64,000 bases of DNA from Novosphingobium kunmingense (GCF_002813245.1 NZ_PHUF01000003.1:496001-560000); one strand, 5' to 3'; shown: positions 9,018-19,171, numbered from the stretch's first letter. Notes: a model not told the origin generated them from the sequence alone. Program-made: numbers and translations.

Positions 9018-10147
9018 CCGCGCCCCGGGCGGGAGCGCGGCGGGGGCAGCCGCTGGTCGTGCTGGCCGTGGTGCTGGCCGGTTGGTCGGGTCTCCGCTTT
9101 GCCGTGCTTTCGGGCGATGATAGCCCGGCACTCGTCTCTACGCCGCGCACCGTTCCGGTTCTGGCCGAAACGTCGGTCGCGCCGCTGGCTACGCCCGGCA
9201 TTGCGCCGCCGCCGGCCGATGTCCAGCCGCGCGCAAGGCTGCCACGGTCCGGGGAACGGCCGGGCGCGATCATGCCGGCCTTGCCCGATCCCGCCGCGCC
9301 GACCATCGCGCCCCCGCCCCTCCTGGCGCCGGTGCTGCAAGGATCCCCTGCGCGGATCGCCGCCGGGCACCAGCTGCTCTACGCGGCGGCCTTGGCGCAG
9401 TTGCCGCTGCCGGCCTTGCTTCAGGCAGCTCGCCCGCCGCTCGCCGCGCCCGCACCGGTTGCACCGCTGGCGCGCCGCTGGTCGGGCGACGCGTGGACGC
9501 TGGTGCGGCGCGGGGGCAACGGCTTCAATCTGCCGGGGGCGGGCCTCCCCGGAGCGAACCTGCCGTCTGGCGTCTATGGGGCAAGCCAGGCCGGCGCGGT
9601 GATCCGCTACCGCCTGGCCCCGGCGAGCCGTCATAAGCCGGAACTCTATGTCCGCGCGACGAGCGCGCTCCACGCGCCGCGCGGCGAGGAACTGGCCGCC
9701 GGACTGGCGCTGCGCCCGCTGGCCGGTGTGCCCCTGGCCGCGCTGGTCGAAGGACGCGCCACTCGCACCTTGACCGGCTCCGTCGTCCGCCCGGCCGCCG
9801 CCGTGGTAAGCGAACTGCCGGCGGCCAGGCTGCCGTTTGGTCTGCGGGCCGAAGCCTACGTCCAGGCCGGCTATGTCGGCGGACGTGATGCCACAGCCTT
9901 CGCCGACGGGCAGGGCCGGATCGAACGCCGTCTGGTCGGGGCAGGGCGCTGGCAGCTGCGCGCCGGGGCGGGAGCGTGGGGCGGCGCGCAGAAGGGCGCC
10001 AGCCGGATCGATGCCGGACCCACCGCGACCCTCGACCTGCCGCTCGGCCCGGTCAGCGGACGCCTTGCGGCCGACTGGCGCTTCCGCGTCGGCGGCGGTG
10101 CCGCGCCCACTTCGGGACCGGCGCTTACGCTGTCCGCCGGTTTTTAG
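9014..10147 (+). CDS. Exported partner protein with NfrA C-terminal-like beta domain
   Basis: The gene starts at GTG 9014, overlapping the glycosyltransferase stop as GTGA, and encodes 377 residues. Residues 14-31 are a single hydrophobic segment (signal anchor or uncleaved signal). About 35-155 is rich in proline and alanine, suiting a periplasm-spanning linker. About 187-377 is a series of alternating amphipathic strands (AVIRYRLAP, ELYVRATSAL, LRAEAYVQAGYVGG) ending LTLSAGF, with terminal Phe as in outer membrane barrels. The strand pattern resembles the C-terminal domain of NfrA but the large TPR part of NfrA is missing. Function is inferred from coupling to the glycosyltransferase: possible outer-envelope export of its polysaccharide. 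The start is the only one matching the overlap. Confidence 0.6.
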   Translation: MTAPRAGARRGQPLVVLAVVLAGWSGLRFAVLSGDDSPALVSTPRTVPVLAETSVAPLATPGIAPPPADVQPRARLPRSGERPGAIMPALPDPAAPTIAPPPLLAPVLQGSPARIAAGHQLLYAAALAQLPLPALLQAARPPLAAPAPVAPLARRWSGDAWTLVRRGGNGFNLPGAGLPGANLPSGVYGASQAGAVIRYRLAPASRHKPELYVRATSALHAPRGEELAAGLALRPLAGVPLAALVEGRATRTLTGSVVRPAAAVVSELPAARLPFGLRAEAYVQAGYVGGRDATAFADGQGRIERRLVGAGRWQLRAGAGAWGGAQKGASRIDAGPTATLDLPLGPVSGRLAADWRFRVGGGAAPTSGPALTLSAGF

Positions 10148-10199
10148 CCCCGCGAGCCTTTTTTCTGTCGCCCGGCTGGGGTAGGCCCATGGCCACGAC

Positions 10200-11114
10200 A
10201 TGGACGTCTACCTTCCGATCGCCAACCTTTCGGTCAACGGCCTGGTCATCGTCGCGCTGGGGGCGCTGACGGGCATCCTGTCGGGCATGTTCGGAGTCGG
10301 CGGCGGGTTCCTGACCACGCCGCTGATGATCTTCTACGGCATCCCGCCGACCGTCGCCGCCGCCTCGGCCGCAAGCCAGGTGACCGGGGCGAGCGTCTCG
10401 GGCGTGCTCGCCCATTCGCGCCGCGCCGGGGTCGATTACCAGATGGGTGCGGTGATGGTCGCGGGCGGGATCATCGGCACGGTGATGGGCGCTGGGATCT
10501 TTCGCCTGCTGCAGGAACTCGGCCAGATCGACGTGGTGATCAACGTGCTTTACGTGCTGCTGCTCGGCGGCATCGGCGGGATCATGGCGCGCGAAAGCTG
10601 GCAGGCGCTGAAGGCGCAGCGCACCGGCGTGCCGGTCCCGGCCCGCAAGCGGCGCCACCATCCGATGGTCGCCAGCCTGCCGCTGCGCTGGCGGTTCTAC
10701 CGCTCGGGCCTCTACATTTCGCCGCTGGCGCCGCTCATCCTCGGCATATTCACCGGCATCCTGACCATGCTGATGGGCATCGGCGGCGGCTTCGTGCTGG
10801 TTCCGGCGATGCTCTACATCCTCGGCATGAGCGCGGGCGTCGTGGTCGGCACCTCGCTGTTCCAGATCCTGTTCGTGACCATGGCGACGACCATGATGCA
10901 CGCCATGACGACCAAGGCGGTCGACGTCGTCCTCGCGCTGCTGCTGCTGATCGGATCGGTCTCGGGCGCGCAGATCGGGGCGCAGCTGGCGCAGAAGATT
11001 CCGGCCGAGCGTCTGCGTTTCATTCTTGCCGCGCTGGTCCTGATCATCGCCCTGCGCCTGGCGCTGGGCCTGGGCTGGCGACCGGACGAGATCTACACGG
11101 TGGCGCCGCTGTGA
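10200..11114 (+). CDS. Sulfite exporter TauE/SafE (TSUP) family membrane protein
   Basis: A 304-residue polytopic protein with two homologous halves, each with a glycine-rich motif: GALTGILSGMFGVGGGFLTTP at about 20-40 and GIFTGILTMLMGIGGGFVLVP at about 181-201. This is the TSUP (DUF81) duplicated fold, whose members export sulfite, sulfoacetate or related organosulfur anions. A basic cytoplasmic loop (about 140-165) separates the halves. The next gene starts inside its stop codon (GTGA), so the two are coupled. The substrate cannot be read from the sequence. Confidence 0.85.
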   Translation: MDVYLPIANLSVNGLVIVALGALTGILSGMFGVGGGFLTTPLMIFYGIPPTVAAASAASQVTGASVSGVLAHSRRAGVDYQMGAVMVAGGIIGTVMGAGIFRLLQELGQIDVVINVLYVLLLGGIGGIMARESWQALKAQRTGVPVPARKRRHHPMVASLPLRWRFYRSGLYISPLAPLILGIFTGILTMLMGIGGGFVLVPAMLYILGMSAGVVVGTSLFQILFVTMATTMMHAMTTKAVDVVLALLLLIGSVSGAQIGAQLAQKIPAERLRFILAALVLIIALRLALGLGWRPDEIYTVAPL

Positions 11115-11863
11115 AGCGCCTGTTCGCCCTGCTGGCCTTGCTGGCCCTGACCGGCGCCCGCGACCCGATCCTCGTCCCCGAGATATCGCAGCACAAGGTC
11201 GAGGTGCAGCAGGGCTTCCGCGGCGCGGACCTGCTGCTGTTCGGCGCGATCCTGACGCCCGAGGGCACGCGGGCCGGGCAGGATTACGACATCGTCGTGG
11301 TCCTCAAGGGGCCGACGCGGTCGATCGTGCTGCGCGAAAAGCAGAGGATCGCGGGCATCTGGGTCAATGCCGACAACACCGAGTTCCGCTCCGCCCCGAC
11401 CTTCTTCGCCGTCGCCTCGTCGCGGCCAATCCGCCAGATCGTCGACGACAAGACCGCGGCGATTTACGAGCTGGGTCTGCCGTGGCTGCAATTGTCGCCG
11501 ATCGGGTCCTTCGATCCGACCGACCAGGCACGGTTTTCGGCGGGTCTTGTCGACCTGATGCGGCGCGGCGGGCTCTATTTCGAGAACAACCACGGTGTCA
11601 CGGTGAACGAACAGGTGCTTTACCAGGCACGCATCGCCTTGCCCTCGAACGTGCAGACCGGCACCTACACCGCCGAAACGTTCGCCATTACCAAGGGGCG
11701 GGTGGTCGCTTCGGCAATTAGCCGGGTCGAGGTGCAGAAGCAGGGGTTCGACCGCCTGATCGAGTTGTTCGCCCAGAACAACGGGTTCCTTTACGGGCTT
11801 GTCGCCGTGGCGATTTCGGTCGCGATGGGCTTCCTGGCTGGCCGCCTGTTCGCGCTGGTCTGA
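11111..11863 (+). CDS. TIGR02186-type alphaproteobacterial membrane-anchored protein
   Basis: A GTG start at 11111 overlaps the TSUP stop by four bases. The 250-residue product has a signal-like N-terminus (MKRLFALLALLALTGARDP), a long extracytoplasmic beta-rich region with IVVVLKGPTRSIVLREKQRIAGIWVNAD-type sequence, and one C-terminal membrane helix at about 226-248 (LVAVAISVAMGFLAGRLFAL). The family is restricted to alphaproteobacteria, is typically next to a TSUP exporter, and has no assigned function. Topology implies a periplasmic domain tethered to the inner membrane, plausibly an accessory subunit of the exporter; that is inference from the pairing. Confidence 0.8.
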   Translation: MKRLFALLALLALTGARDPILVPEISQHKVEVQQGFRGADLLLFGAILTPEGTRAGQDYDIVVVLKGPTRSIVLREKQRIAGIWVNADNTEFRSAPTFFAVASSRPIRQIVDDKTAAIYELGLPWLQLSPIGSFDPTDQARFSAGLVDLMRRGGLYFENNHGVTVNEQVLYQARIALPSNVQTGTYTAETFAITKGRVVASAISRVEVQKQGFDRLIELFAQNNGFLYGLVAVAISVAMGFLAGRLFALV

Positions 11864-11949
11864 GCAAACAGACTTAGTCCATTCTTAACCCTGCGCGCGC
11901 TAGGTTCCCGGCAATCGATCCAGGACCGTCGCAAGGGAAAGCCGCCTCA

Positions 11950-13653
11950 ATGAACGACATGACTTCTCCGCCGCACGCTGCCGCGCGTCCCGCCGCCATC
12001 GCCGACATCCCGGCCGACGCGGCCCGGGCGGCCGGTGAAGCGGGGGTCGACAACATGCGCGATCCGATCGGCGTTGTGCTGGAGATCGCCGGTTCGGGCA
12101 GCCATATCGCGCTCGACCTGCAACGCCTCCAGGAATGCGCCGCCGATCCCGATCCGTCGATCGCGCTGGCCGGCCAGGTCGGCAGTCAGGTCAAGATCCG
12201 CGTCGGGCGCGGCTGGCTGCTCGCCTCGGTGCGCACCCAGCGGCAGGATTCAAAGACTCCGGGCGGCATTCTCGCCGCAATCGACTTCCTTGGCGAAGGC
12301 GACGAGGAACGGCTTACCGGGCGCATCCATTCGTTCCGCCGCGGCGTCACGCGCTACCCGATTCCGGGCGCGCTGATCTATCCGGCGACCAGCAACGACC
12401 TCAAGCAGATCTACGCCTCGGACGGACGTGCCAATATCCAGATCGGCACCGTGTTCCCGACCCGCGACATTCGCGCGGGGCTGTACATCGATGCGCTCCT
12501 CGGCAAGCACTTTGCGCTGCTCGGTTCGACCGGCACCGGCAAGTCGACCAGCGCCTCGCTGATCCTGCACCGGATCTGCGAATATGCGCCCGAAGGTCAC
12601 ATCGTGATGGTCGACCCGCACGGCGAATATTCGGCTGCGTTCAAGCAGACCGGCATGATCTTCGACGTGTCGAACCTGCAGATGCCCTACTGGCTGATGA
12701 ACTTCGAGGAACACTGCGAGGTGTTCCTGACCTCCACCGGCAACCAGCGACAGGAAGACGCTGACATCCTGTCCAAGTGCCTGCTCGCCGCGCGCATGAA
12801 GAACCGCCTCGCCGAAACCATGGGGAAGCTGACGGTCGACAGCCCGGTGCCCTACCTCCTGTCGGACCTGACCAATGTTCTCCAGAACGAGATGGGCAAG
12901 CTCGACAAGGCGACCAGTTCGGCCCCGTTCATGCGGATCAAGACCAAGATCGACGAACTGAAGGGCGATCCGCGCTATCAATTCATGTTCTCAGGGATGC
13001 TGGTCGGCGACACCATGGCCGATTTCATCGCCAAGATCTTCCGCATGCCGAGCCGCGGCAAGCCGATCTCGATCATCGACGTGTCGGGCGTTCCTTCGGA
13101 CATCACCAGCACTGTCGTCGCCGTGCTCAGCCGCCTCGTCTTCGATTTCGCGATCTGGGCGCGCGATGAAAAGACGCGGCCGGTCCTGCTGGTTTGCGAA
13201 GAAGCGCACCGCTACGTGCCCAACGAGAAGAACGCCGATGGTTCGTCGGTCGGCCGCATCCTGTCGCGCATCGCGAAGGAAGGCCGCAAGTACGGGATCA
13301 GCCTCGGCCTGATCACGCAGCGTCCCTCGGATCTTGCCGAAGGAGTGCTGTCGCAGTGCGGCACGATCATCTCGATGCGTCTCAACAACGATCGCGACCA
13401 GGCCTTCGTCAAGGCGGCCATGCCCGAAGGCGCGCGCGGCTTCCTCGATTCGATTCCCGCTCTGCGCAACCGCGAATGCATCATCTGCGGCGAAGGCGTG
13501 TCGATCCCGATCCGCGTCAGCTTCGACGACCTTGAAGAGATCAAGCGCCCGGCCTCGGCCGACCCATCGTTCGCCGAACTGTGGAACAGCTCGGGCGGGG
13601 AAGAGGAAATGGTCCACCGCACCGTCCAGCGCTGGCGCGCGCAGGGCCGCTGA
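11950..13653 (+). CDS. HerA-like hexameric ATPase (DUF87 domain)
   Basis: A 567-residue ATPase with an N-terminal HAS-barrel-like region (about 40-135) and a FtsK/HerA core. Walker A is GSTGTGKST at 192-200, the HerA motif MVDPHGEYS follows at about 220, and Walker B is LLVCEEAHRY near residue 415. A C-terminal QRPSDL and RLNNDRDQ block carries the sensor/arginine positions. HerA proteins are DNA translocases that, with NurA nuclease, process DNA ends, and they recur in anti-phage systems. No NurA, Sir2 or DUF4297 gene is next to it here, so the partner is unknown. An 86-base gap separates it from the TSUP pair; it is followed by convergent queE. Confidence 0.8.
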   Translation: MNDMTSPPHAAARPAAIADIPADAARAAGEAGVDNMRDPIGVVLEIAGSGSHIALDLQRLQECAADPDPSIALAGQVGSQVKIRVGRGWLLASVRTQRQDSKTPGGILAAIDFLGEGDEERLTGRIHSFRRGVTRYPIPGALIYPATSNDLKQIYASDGRANIQIGTVFPTRDIRAGLYIDALLGKHFALLGSTGTGKSTSASLILHRICEYAPEGHIVMVDPHGEYSAAFKQTGMIFDVSNLQMPYWLMNFEEHCEVFLTSTGNQRQEDADILSKCLLAARMKNRLAETMGKLTVDSPVPYLLSDLTNVLQNEMGKLDKATSSAPFMRIKTKIDELKGDPRYQFMFSGMLVGDTMADFIAKIFRMPSRGKPISIIDVSGVPSDITSTVVAVLSRLVFDFAIWARDEKTRPVLLVCEEAHRYVPNEKNADGSSVGRILSRIAKEGRKYGISLGLITQRPSDLAEGVLSQCGTIISMRLNNDRDQAFVKAAMPEGARGFLDSIPALRNRECIICGEGVSIPIRVSFDDLEEIKRPASADPSFAELWNSSGGEEEMVHRTVQRWRAQGR

Positions 13654-13658
13654 CCCGG

Positions 13659-14393
13659 TCAGGTCCCGCGCGTATCGCCGTAAAGGTGGATGTGCAGCCG
13701 GTCGGTAAAGCGCCAGCCGCGCTTTAGGCATTCGTCCGACAGCCAGCGCGCCCGCGCCAGCAGGGTCGCGCTGTCGGTGCCTTCGCCCATCAGGTAGAGC
13801 CGCTCTGACGCGATGCCATAGGCGGCCTGAAGGGCCTCGACCTCGGCAAGGTCATCGGGCTCTGCCACGACGAACTTGAAGAATGCGCGGGGATCGCCTG
13901 CCCAGGCGGTGAGTCGCTCAGGCACCAGGGCCAGGTCCGCCGGATTGCCCGAATGCGCCAGCTTGGGGCTGACGTTGTACTGCGCCACCTGGGCATCGAG
14001 CGCCGGATGCGGCGCGACCGACCCGTTGGTCTCGATCTCGACGCTCATCCCAGCCAGCAGCGGGACCAGCCGGGCCAGCGCAGCGCCTTGCAGCAGAGGC
14101 TCGCCGCCGGTGATCACCAGCCGGTCCTGACCGAGTGCCAGGACGCGCTCGGCAAGCTCGGCTTCGTCCAGCACGATCTGGTTGGCCTTGCGCTCGAAGG
14201 CGAGGCCGTCGCGGTGCGGGCGGTTGTCTCCGGTGAAGCGCCAGGTGTAGGCCGTGTCGCACCATTGGCAGGCAAGGTTGCAGCGGCTCAGCCGCACGAA
14301 GGCGACTGGCCGCCCCGCGCTGGCCCCTTCGCCCTGCAGCGAGGCAAAGATCTCCGGCTCGCCCGGCCTGACCGTGGCGAGGGTGAGGCTCAC
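13659..14393 (-). CDS. queE: 7-carboxy-7-deazaguanine synthase QueE
   Basis: A radical-SAM enzyme that rearranges 6-carboxytetrahydropterin to 7-carboxy-7-deazaguanine in queuosine biosynthesis. The 244-residue protein has [14 protein letters not shown], in which the QGEG motif binds substrate, and the cluster-binding cysteines C38, C42 and C45 in CNLACQWC. The SAM-binding TGGEPLLQ and the ETNGS strand are also present. The start is GTG (14391-14393) and overlaps the valS stop by four bases (GTGA), so it is coupled to valS. No other queuosine gene is visible in the window. Confidence 0.9.
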   Translation of the reverse strand: MSLTLATVRPGEPEIFASLQGEGASAGRPVAFVRLSRCNLACQWCDTAYTWRFTGDNRPHRDGLAFERKANQIVLDEAELAERVLALGQDRLVITGGEPLLQGAALARLVPLLAGMSVEIETNGSVAPHPALDAQVAQYNVSPKLAHSGNPADLALVPERLTAWAGDPRAFFKFVVAEPDDLAEVEALQAAYGIASERLYLMGEGTDSATLLARARWLSDECLKRGWRFTDRLHIHLYGDTRGT

Positions 14394-17062
14394 CCCAGCC
14401 GCGCCAGCGCGGCGGCGAGGCGCTCGGCCTCGGCCTGGTGCATCGCGTGGTCGGCGTGGGCCTTATCGACCGCCTCGGGCTTGGCCTTCTCGACGAAGGC
14501 GGCGTTCGAAAGCCGGCCCTCGAGCGACTTCGCTTCCTTGGCCGAAACCTCCAGCGCCTTGGCAAGCCGAGCCTTTTCGGCGGCGATGTCGATAACCCCT
14601 TCGAGCGGGACCATCACGTTGGCATCGCCCGCGCCGATCTGCATCGCGGCACCCGCGGGCGCCGGTTCGAAGCGGATCGCGCTGAGGCGGGCAAGCCGCT
14701 CGATCGCGGCGGGATTGCGCTCGATGATCGCGCGGGTCGCCGCGCTCGGCTCGGGCAGATAGGCGTCGAGCCGCGCTCCGGGCGCAATGCCCAGCTCGTT
14801 CTTGGCGGTCCGCAGCGATCCGACCAGTGCGATCAGCCAGTCGACTTCGGCCTTGGCGGCAGCGTCCACGGTGGCGGCGGGCGCGGGCCATTTGGCGGTG
14901 ATCAGCGGATAGTCCGGCCGGTCGCCCAGCTTGGACCACAATTCTTCGGTGACGAAGGGCATGAAGGGGTGGAGCATGACCAGGATCTGGTCGAGCACCC
15001 AGCCGGCCACCGCTTTGGTCTCGGCGTCGAAGCTGCCCTTGATCAGTTCGATGTACCAGTCGCAGAACTGGTCCCAGACGAAGTGGTAGATCGCGTTGGC
15101 GGCAGCGTCGAAGCGCAGGTCGGCCATCGCCTTGTCGAGTTCGGCCAGTGTTTCGACGACTTCGCCGATGATCCACTTGTTGACCGCCGACGTCGCCGCC
15201 GGCGCTTCGATGCTGGTCGACGCGCCGATCCCGTTCGCCTGGCAGAAGCGCGCCGCGTTCCAAAGCTTGGTCGCGAAGTTGCGGTAACCTTCGACCCGGC
15301 GCTCATCCATCTTGATGTCGCGGCCCTGGCTTTCCATCGCCGCCATGAAGAAGCGCAGCGCATCGGCGCCGAACCTGTCGATCAGGCCCAGCGGATCGAC
15401 CACGTTGCCCTTGGACTTGGACATCTTCTGCCCATCCGGCGCGCGCACCAGCCCATGGAGGTAGAGGCGCGGCCAGGGGTTCTGCCCGGTCATCGCCTGG
15501 CCCATCATCATCATTCGCGCATCCCAGAAGAACAGGATGTCAAAGCCGGAGACGAGCAGGCTGTTGGGGAAATGCCGCTCGACCAGATCGCTCTTCTCCG
15601 GCCAGCCCAGCGTGGCGAAGGGCCACAGCGCTGAGGAGAACCAGGTGTCGAGCACGTCCTCGTCGCGGGTGAGGGCCGTGGTGCCAGCAAGGGCCTGCGC
15701 CTCTTCCTCGGTTTCAGCGACATAGGCCTTGCCGTCCGCGTCATACCACGCCGGGATCCGGTGTCCCCACCACAGCTGGCGCGACACGCACCACGGCTGG
15801 ATGTTTTCCATCCAGTTGAAGAACGTCTTCTCCCAGGTCTTTGGCACTATCTCGATCGCGCCCGAACGCACCGCCTCGATCGGCTTCTCGGCCAGCACCT
15901 CGGCGTTGACGTACCACTGGTCGGTCAGCCACGGCTCGATCTCCACCCCGCCGCGGTCGCCGAAGGGGGTCTGGATCGTACGCGGTTCGGCGTCGTGTTC
16001 GTTGCCGTCCTTGTCGACGTGGGGGATGAGGAAGCCCTGTTCCTTCATGCGGCTCACCACCAGCTTGCGGGCGGCAAATCGCTCCATGCCGACGAATTCG
16101 GCCGGAACCAGCCCGTCGGCGGTCTGCACCACGCGGGCTTCGGCATCGAACATGTTGAGCATGTCGGCGGGCTTGATCCCGGCGCGCTTGCCCACTTCGA
16201 AGTCGTTGAAGTCGTGCCCAGGGGTGATCTTGACCACGCCCGATCCCAGTTCGGGGTCGGCGTGCTCGTCCGCCACGACCTTGAAGCGGCGGCCGGTCAG
16301 CGGCTGGAGGATATCCTTGCCGATCGCGTCCCTGTAGCGCGGATCGTCGGGATTCACCGCCACGGCCATGTCGGCCAGCATGGTTTCGGGCCGCGTCGTC
16401 GCCACTTCAACCGCGCCGCTGCCATCGGCGAAGGGATAGCGGAAGCGCCAAAAGCTGCCCTTGATTTCCTTCGTCTCGACCTCGAGGTCGGAGATCGCGG
16501 TCTTGAGCTTGGGATCCCAGTTGACCAGCCGCTTGTCGCGGTAGATCAGCCCCTGGTTGTAGAGGTCGACGAACACCTTCACGACCGCGCGGGTGAAATG
16601 CGGGTCCATGGTGAACTGCTCGCGGCTCCAGTCCATCGAACAGCCCAGGCGGCGTAGCTGGCGGGTGATCGCGCCGCCGCTTTCGGCCTTCCATTCCCAC
16701 ACCTTGGCGACGAAATCGTCGCGGCTGTAATTGGTCCGCTTGTCCTGCCGTTCCTCGAGCTGGCGTTCGACGACCATCTGCGTGGCGATGCCGGCGTGGT
16801 CGGTCCCGACCACCCACAGCGCGTCCTTGCCGCGCAGGCGTTCGTAGCGGATCACCACGTCCTGCAGCGTGTTGTCCAGCGCATGGCCGATGTGCAGGCT
16901 GCCGGTGACGTTGGGCGGCGGGTTGACGATGGTGAAGGGCTCGGCATCGGGCCGGTCCGGGTGGAACAGGCCATTGGCTTCCCAGTATTCGTACCATTTC
17001 GCCTCGATCCCGGCTGGGTCGAAGGTCTTGGGCAGTTCGGTCTGAGGCGCGGTTTCGGTCAT
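14390..17062 (-). CDS. valS: Valyl-tRNA synthetase
   Basis: Class I synthetase charging tRNA-Val, 890 residues. The HIGH motif is HIGH at 57-60 in [14 protein letters not shown]. The KMSKS motif is in [17 protein letters not shown]. The editing domain (about 200-400) and a C-terminal coiled-coil arm rich in Lys/Ala/Glu ([25 protein letters not shown]) are both present. ATG 17062 ([16 protein letters not shown]) was chosen because the frame upstream of it is antisense to the divergent mlaE gene. Length fits alphaproteobacterial ValS. It is followed by coupled queE. Confidence 0.96.
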   Translation of the reverse strand: MTETAPQTELPKTFDPAGIEAKWYEYWEANGLFHPDRPDAEPFTIVNPPPNVTGSLHIGHALDNTLQDVVIRYERLRGKDALWVVGTDHAGIATQMVVERQLEERQDKRTNYSRDDFVAKVWEWKAESGGAITRQLRRLGCSMDWSREQFTMDPHFTRAVVKVFVDLYNQGLIYRDKRLVNWDPKLKTAISDLEVETKEIKGSFWRFRYPFADGSGAVEVATTRPETMLADMAVAVNPDDPRYRDAIGKDILQPLTGRRFKVVADEHADPELGSGVVKITPGHDFNDFEVGKRAGIKPADMLNMFDAEARVVQTADGLVPAEFVGMERFAARKLVVSRMKEQGFLIPHVDKDGNEHDAEPRTIQTPFGDRGGVEIEPWLTDQWYVNAEVLAEKPIEAVRSGAIEIVPKTWEKTFFNWMENIQPWCVSRQLWWGHRIPAWYDADGKAYVAETEEEAQALAGTTALTRDEDVLDTWFSSALWPFATLGWPEKSDLVERHFPNSLLVSGFDILFFWDARMMMMGQAMTGQNPWPRLYLHGLVRAPDGQKMSKSKGNVVDPLGLIDRFGADALRFFMAAMESQGRDIKMDERRVEGYRNFATKLWNAARFCQANGIGASTSIEAPAATSAVNKWIIGEVVETLAELDKAMADLRFDAAANAIYHFVWDQFCDWYIELIKGSFDAETKAVAGWVLDQILVMLHPFMPFVTEELWSKLGDRPDYPLITAKWPAPAATVDAAAKAEVDWLIALVGSLRTAKNELGIAPGARLDAYLPEPSAATRAIIERNPAAIERLARLSAIRFEPAPAGAAMQIGAGDANVMVPLEGVIDIAAEKARLAKALEVSAKEAKSLEGRLSNAAFVEKAKPEAVDKAHADHAMHQAEAERLAAALARLG

Positions 17063-17138
17063 GACGGCGCGCTTTGCCAGCGGCCCGCGGCACTGGCAAG
17101 CTTGTCGGCGCGCCGATTTTCGCCCACAAGCGCGGGTA

Positions 17139-18251
17139 ATGCGCAGACGGTGTGAGTTTTCGGCGGACGAGTGCGAAGGCGGGACGCGGACCCTTGCGCT
17201 CAGCGGGCCGCTGACCGTTTCGACCGTCGGCCTGCTCGAGCGCGACCTGCGGGCCGCACAAGGCAGTTTTTCGGCCATCGACCTCAGCCAGGTCACCGCG
17301 ATCGACACGGTCGGCGCCTGGCTTGCCTATCGCCTTGCCGATGATTGCCAGGCCCCGATCGTCGGTGCCAGCGACCAGGCGCAGCGGCTGATCAATGCCG
17401 TGTCGGGCGACCGCGACGATATGGCGCTGACCCCGGATCGGCCGCCGGTCCTGCGCCGCGTGCTCGATTCGGTCGGCACCTATGTCTCCGGTTCGGGCGC
17501 GGGGATCTATGCTTTCCTGGGTTTCATGGGTCAGCTCATCCTCGCCATCGGCAGCCTGATCCGCCACCCGCGCCGTTTCCGCTACAAGGCGCTGGTCCAC
17601 CAGATGGAACTGGTCGGCGTGTCGGCGCTGGGCATCATCGGACTGATGAGCTTCCTGGTCGGCATCGTCATCGCCCAGCAGGGCGCGGTGCAGCTCGAGC
17701 AGTTCGGCGCGGAAATCTACACGATCAACCTCACCGGGCGCATCTCGTTCCGCGAACTGGGCGTGCTGATGACCGCGATCATGGTCGCTGGCCGGTCGGG
17801 CAGCGCCTTTGCCGCCCAGATCGGCACGATGAAGCTGACCGAAGAGGTCGACGCGATGCGCACCATCGGCGTCTCCCCGATGGAGGCGCTGGTCGTTCCG
17901 CGGGTCATGGCCTCGACCCTGATGATGATCCTGCTGGGCTTCTACGCCTCGCTTTGCGCGATCCTCGGCGGGGCGACGATCTCGACGCTGACGCTGGGCA
18001 TCCCCTTCATGACCTTCCTCATCCGGATCCAGGAAGTGGTGCCGATGCACGACCTTTACGTCGGCCTGATCAAGGCCCCGGTGTTCGGCGCGATCGTCGC
18101 GCTGTCGGGCTGCTACCAAGGGATGCAGGTCGAGGGCAATTCCGAGGAAGTCGGCCTTCGCACCACGATTGCCGTGGTCCAGGCGATCTTCGCGGTGATC
18201 GTGCTCGACGCGTTCTTCGCGGTGTTCTTTACCGAAGTGGGCTGGGGATGA
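17139..18251 (+). CDS. mlaE: MlaE-type lipid ABC transporter permease with fused N-terminal STAS domain
   Basis: The inner membrane permease of an Mla-type phospholipid transporter, 370 residues from ATG 17139. Residues about 8-95 form a STAS-like domain ([35 protein letters not shown]), corresponding to MlaB, which is a separate protein in E. coli. Residues about 130-370 are the MlaE core with about five helices, including [27 protein letters not shown], the typical ELGP-like region. An upstream ATG at 17061 would overlap the valS start codon on the other strand and adds a basic extension, so 17139 is preferred. The mlaF start overlaps its stop (ATGA). Confidence 0.87.
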   Translation: MRRRCEFSADECEGGTRTLALSGPLTVSTVGLLERDLRAAQGSFSAIDLSQVTAIDTVGAWLAYRLADDCQAPIVGASDQAQRLINAVSGDRDDMALTPDRPPVLRRVLDSVGTYVSGSGAGIYAFLGFMGQLILAIGSLIRHPRRFRYKALVHQMELVGVSALGIIGLMSFLVGIVIAQQGAVQLEQFGAEIYTINLTGRISFRELGVLMTAIMVAGRSGSAFAAQIGTMKLTEEVDAMRTIGVSPMEALVVPRVMASTLMMILLGFYASLCAILGGATISTLTLGIPFMTFLIRIQEVVPMHDLYVGLIKAPVFGAIVALSGCYQGMQVEGNSEEVGLRTTIAVVQAIFAVIVLDAFFAVFFTEVGWG

Positions 18252-19171
18252 GCGAGGACGCCGCGATCGAGGCCGCCAGGACGCCGGCCCCCAACGAGCC
18301 GCGTCCCGGCGAGGACAGCCGGCACCCGATCAAGGTCGAGGGGCTGCGCAACTGCTTTGGCGATCACGTCATCCACGACGACCTGTCGTTGACTGTCAAC
18401 AAGGGCGAAATCCTCGGCGTGGTCGGCGGGTCGGGCACCGGCAAGTCGGTGCTGATGCGCTCGATCATCGGGCTGCAGATCCCCGAAGCCGGGCACATCA
18501 CCGTGCTGGGCGACGACATCACCTCGGCCGAGGATGACGAGGATATCGACATCCGTAGCCGCTGGGGCGTGCTGTTCCAGGGCGGGGCGCTGTTTTCGAC
18601 GCTGACCGTGGCCGAAAACGTCGAGGTGCCGCTGAAGGAGTTCTATCCCGAGATCGCCGACGACCTGCGGCACGAGATCGCCCGCTTCAAGGTCAAGTTG
18701 TCGGGACTGCCGTCCGAAGCCGCGGCGAAATACCCGTCAGAGCTGTCAGGCGGGATGCGCAAGCGCGCCGGCCTTGCCCGCGCCCTCGCGCTCGATCCCG
18801 AACTGCTGTTCCTCGACGAGCCTACCGCGGGCCTCGACCCGATCGGGGCGGCGGCCTTCGACGACCTGATCCGCGAGTTGCAGGACACGCTGGGCCTCAC
18901 CGTGTTCCTCATCACCCACGATCTCGACACCCTCTACGAGATCTGCGACCGGGTTGCCGTGCTTGCCGATCGCAAGGTCATCGCGGTCGACACGATCCCG
19001 AACCTCCTGAAGCTCGATCACCCGTGGATCCAGGAATATTTCAACGGCCCGCGCGGTCGCGCGGCGCAGGCGGCGCAGGACCGCGGACGCGCCGCTCGCA
19101 AGGCCCAGGGCGAGGGCGACGCCAAGGCGGCGGGCAAGGGCATGGACAAGCCGTCGGGCAGGGGGGCATAA
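18248..19171 (+). CDS. mlaF: MlaF-type ABC transporter ATP-binding protein
   Basis: The ATPase subunit of the lipid transporter, 307 residues. Walker A is GGSGTGKS at 60-67, the Q-loop VLFQGGALFSTLTV at about 108-121, the signature LSGGM at 166-170, and Walker B LLFLDEP at 186-192, followed by the H-loop ITHDLDTLYE. The residues after about 275 form a charged Arg/Ala/Lys-rich tail absent from E. coli MlaF; in E. coli the MlaF tail contacts the STAS protein, so the tail may do a similar job with the fused STAS domain. Start overlaps mlaE by four bases. Confidence 0.92.
   Translation: MSEDAAIEAARTPAPNEPRPGEDSRHPIKVEGLRNCFGDHVIHDDLSLTVNKGEILGVVGGSGTGKSVLMRSIIGLQIPEAGHITVLGDDITSAEDDEDIDIRSRWGVLFQGGALFSTLTVAENVEVPLKEFYPEIADDLRHEIARFKVKLSGLPSEAAAKYPSELSGGMRKRAGLARALALDPELLFLDEPTAGLDPIGAAAFDDLIRELQDTLGLTVFLITHDLDTLYEICDRVAVLADRKVIAVDTIPNLLKLDHPWIQEYFNGPRGRAAQAAQDRGRAARKAQGEGDAKAAGKGMDKPSGRGA

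Noticed and set aside
11950..13653. HerA-like ATPase as part of an anti-phage defence island
   Set aside because: No nuclease, Sir2, recombinase or other defence gene lies nearby and the surroundings are housekeeping genes with uniform composition.
17061..17138. ATG 17061 as the mlaE start
   Set aside because: It would make the two divergent start codons of mlaE and valS overlap, and the added 26 residues are basic and unlike the STAS domain start.
16407..18119. 570-codon minus-strand frame across the valS/mlaE start region
   Set aside because: It is a shadow of valS and antisense to mlaE; the product is a low-complexity His/Arg/Asp-rich string.
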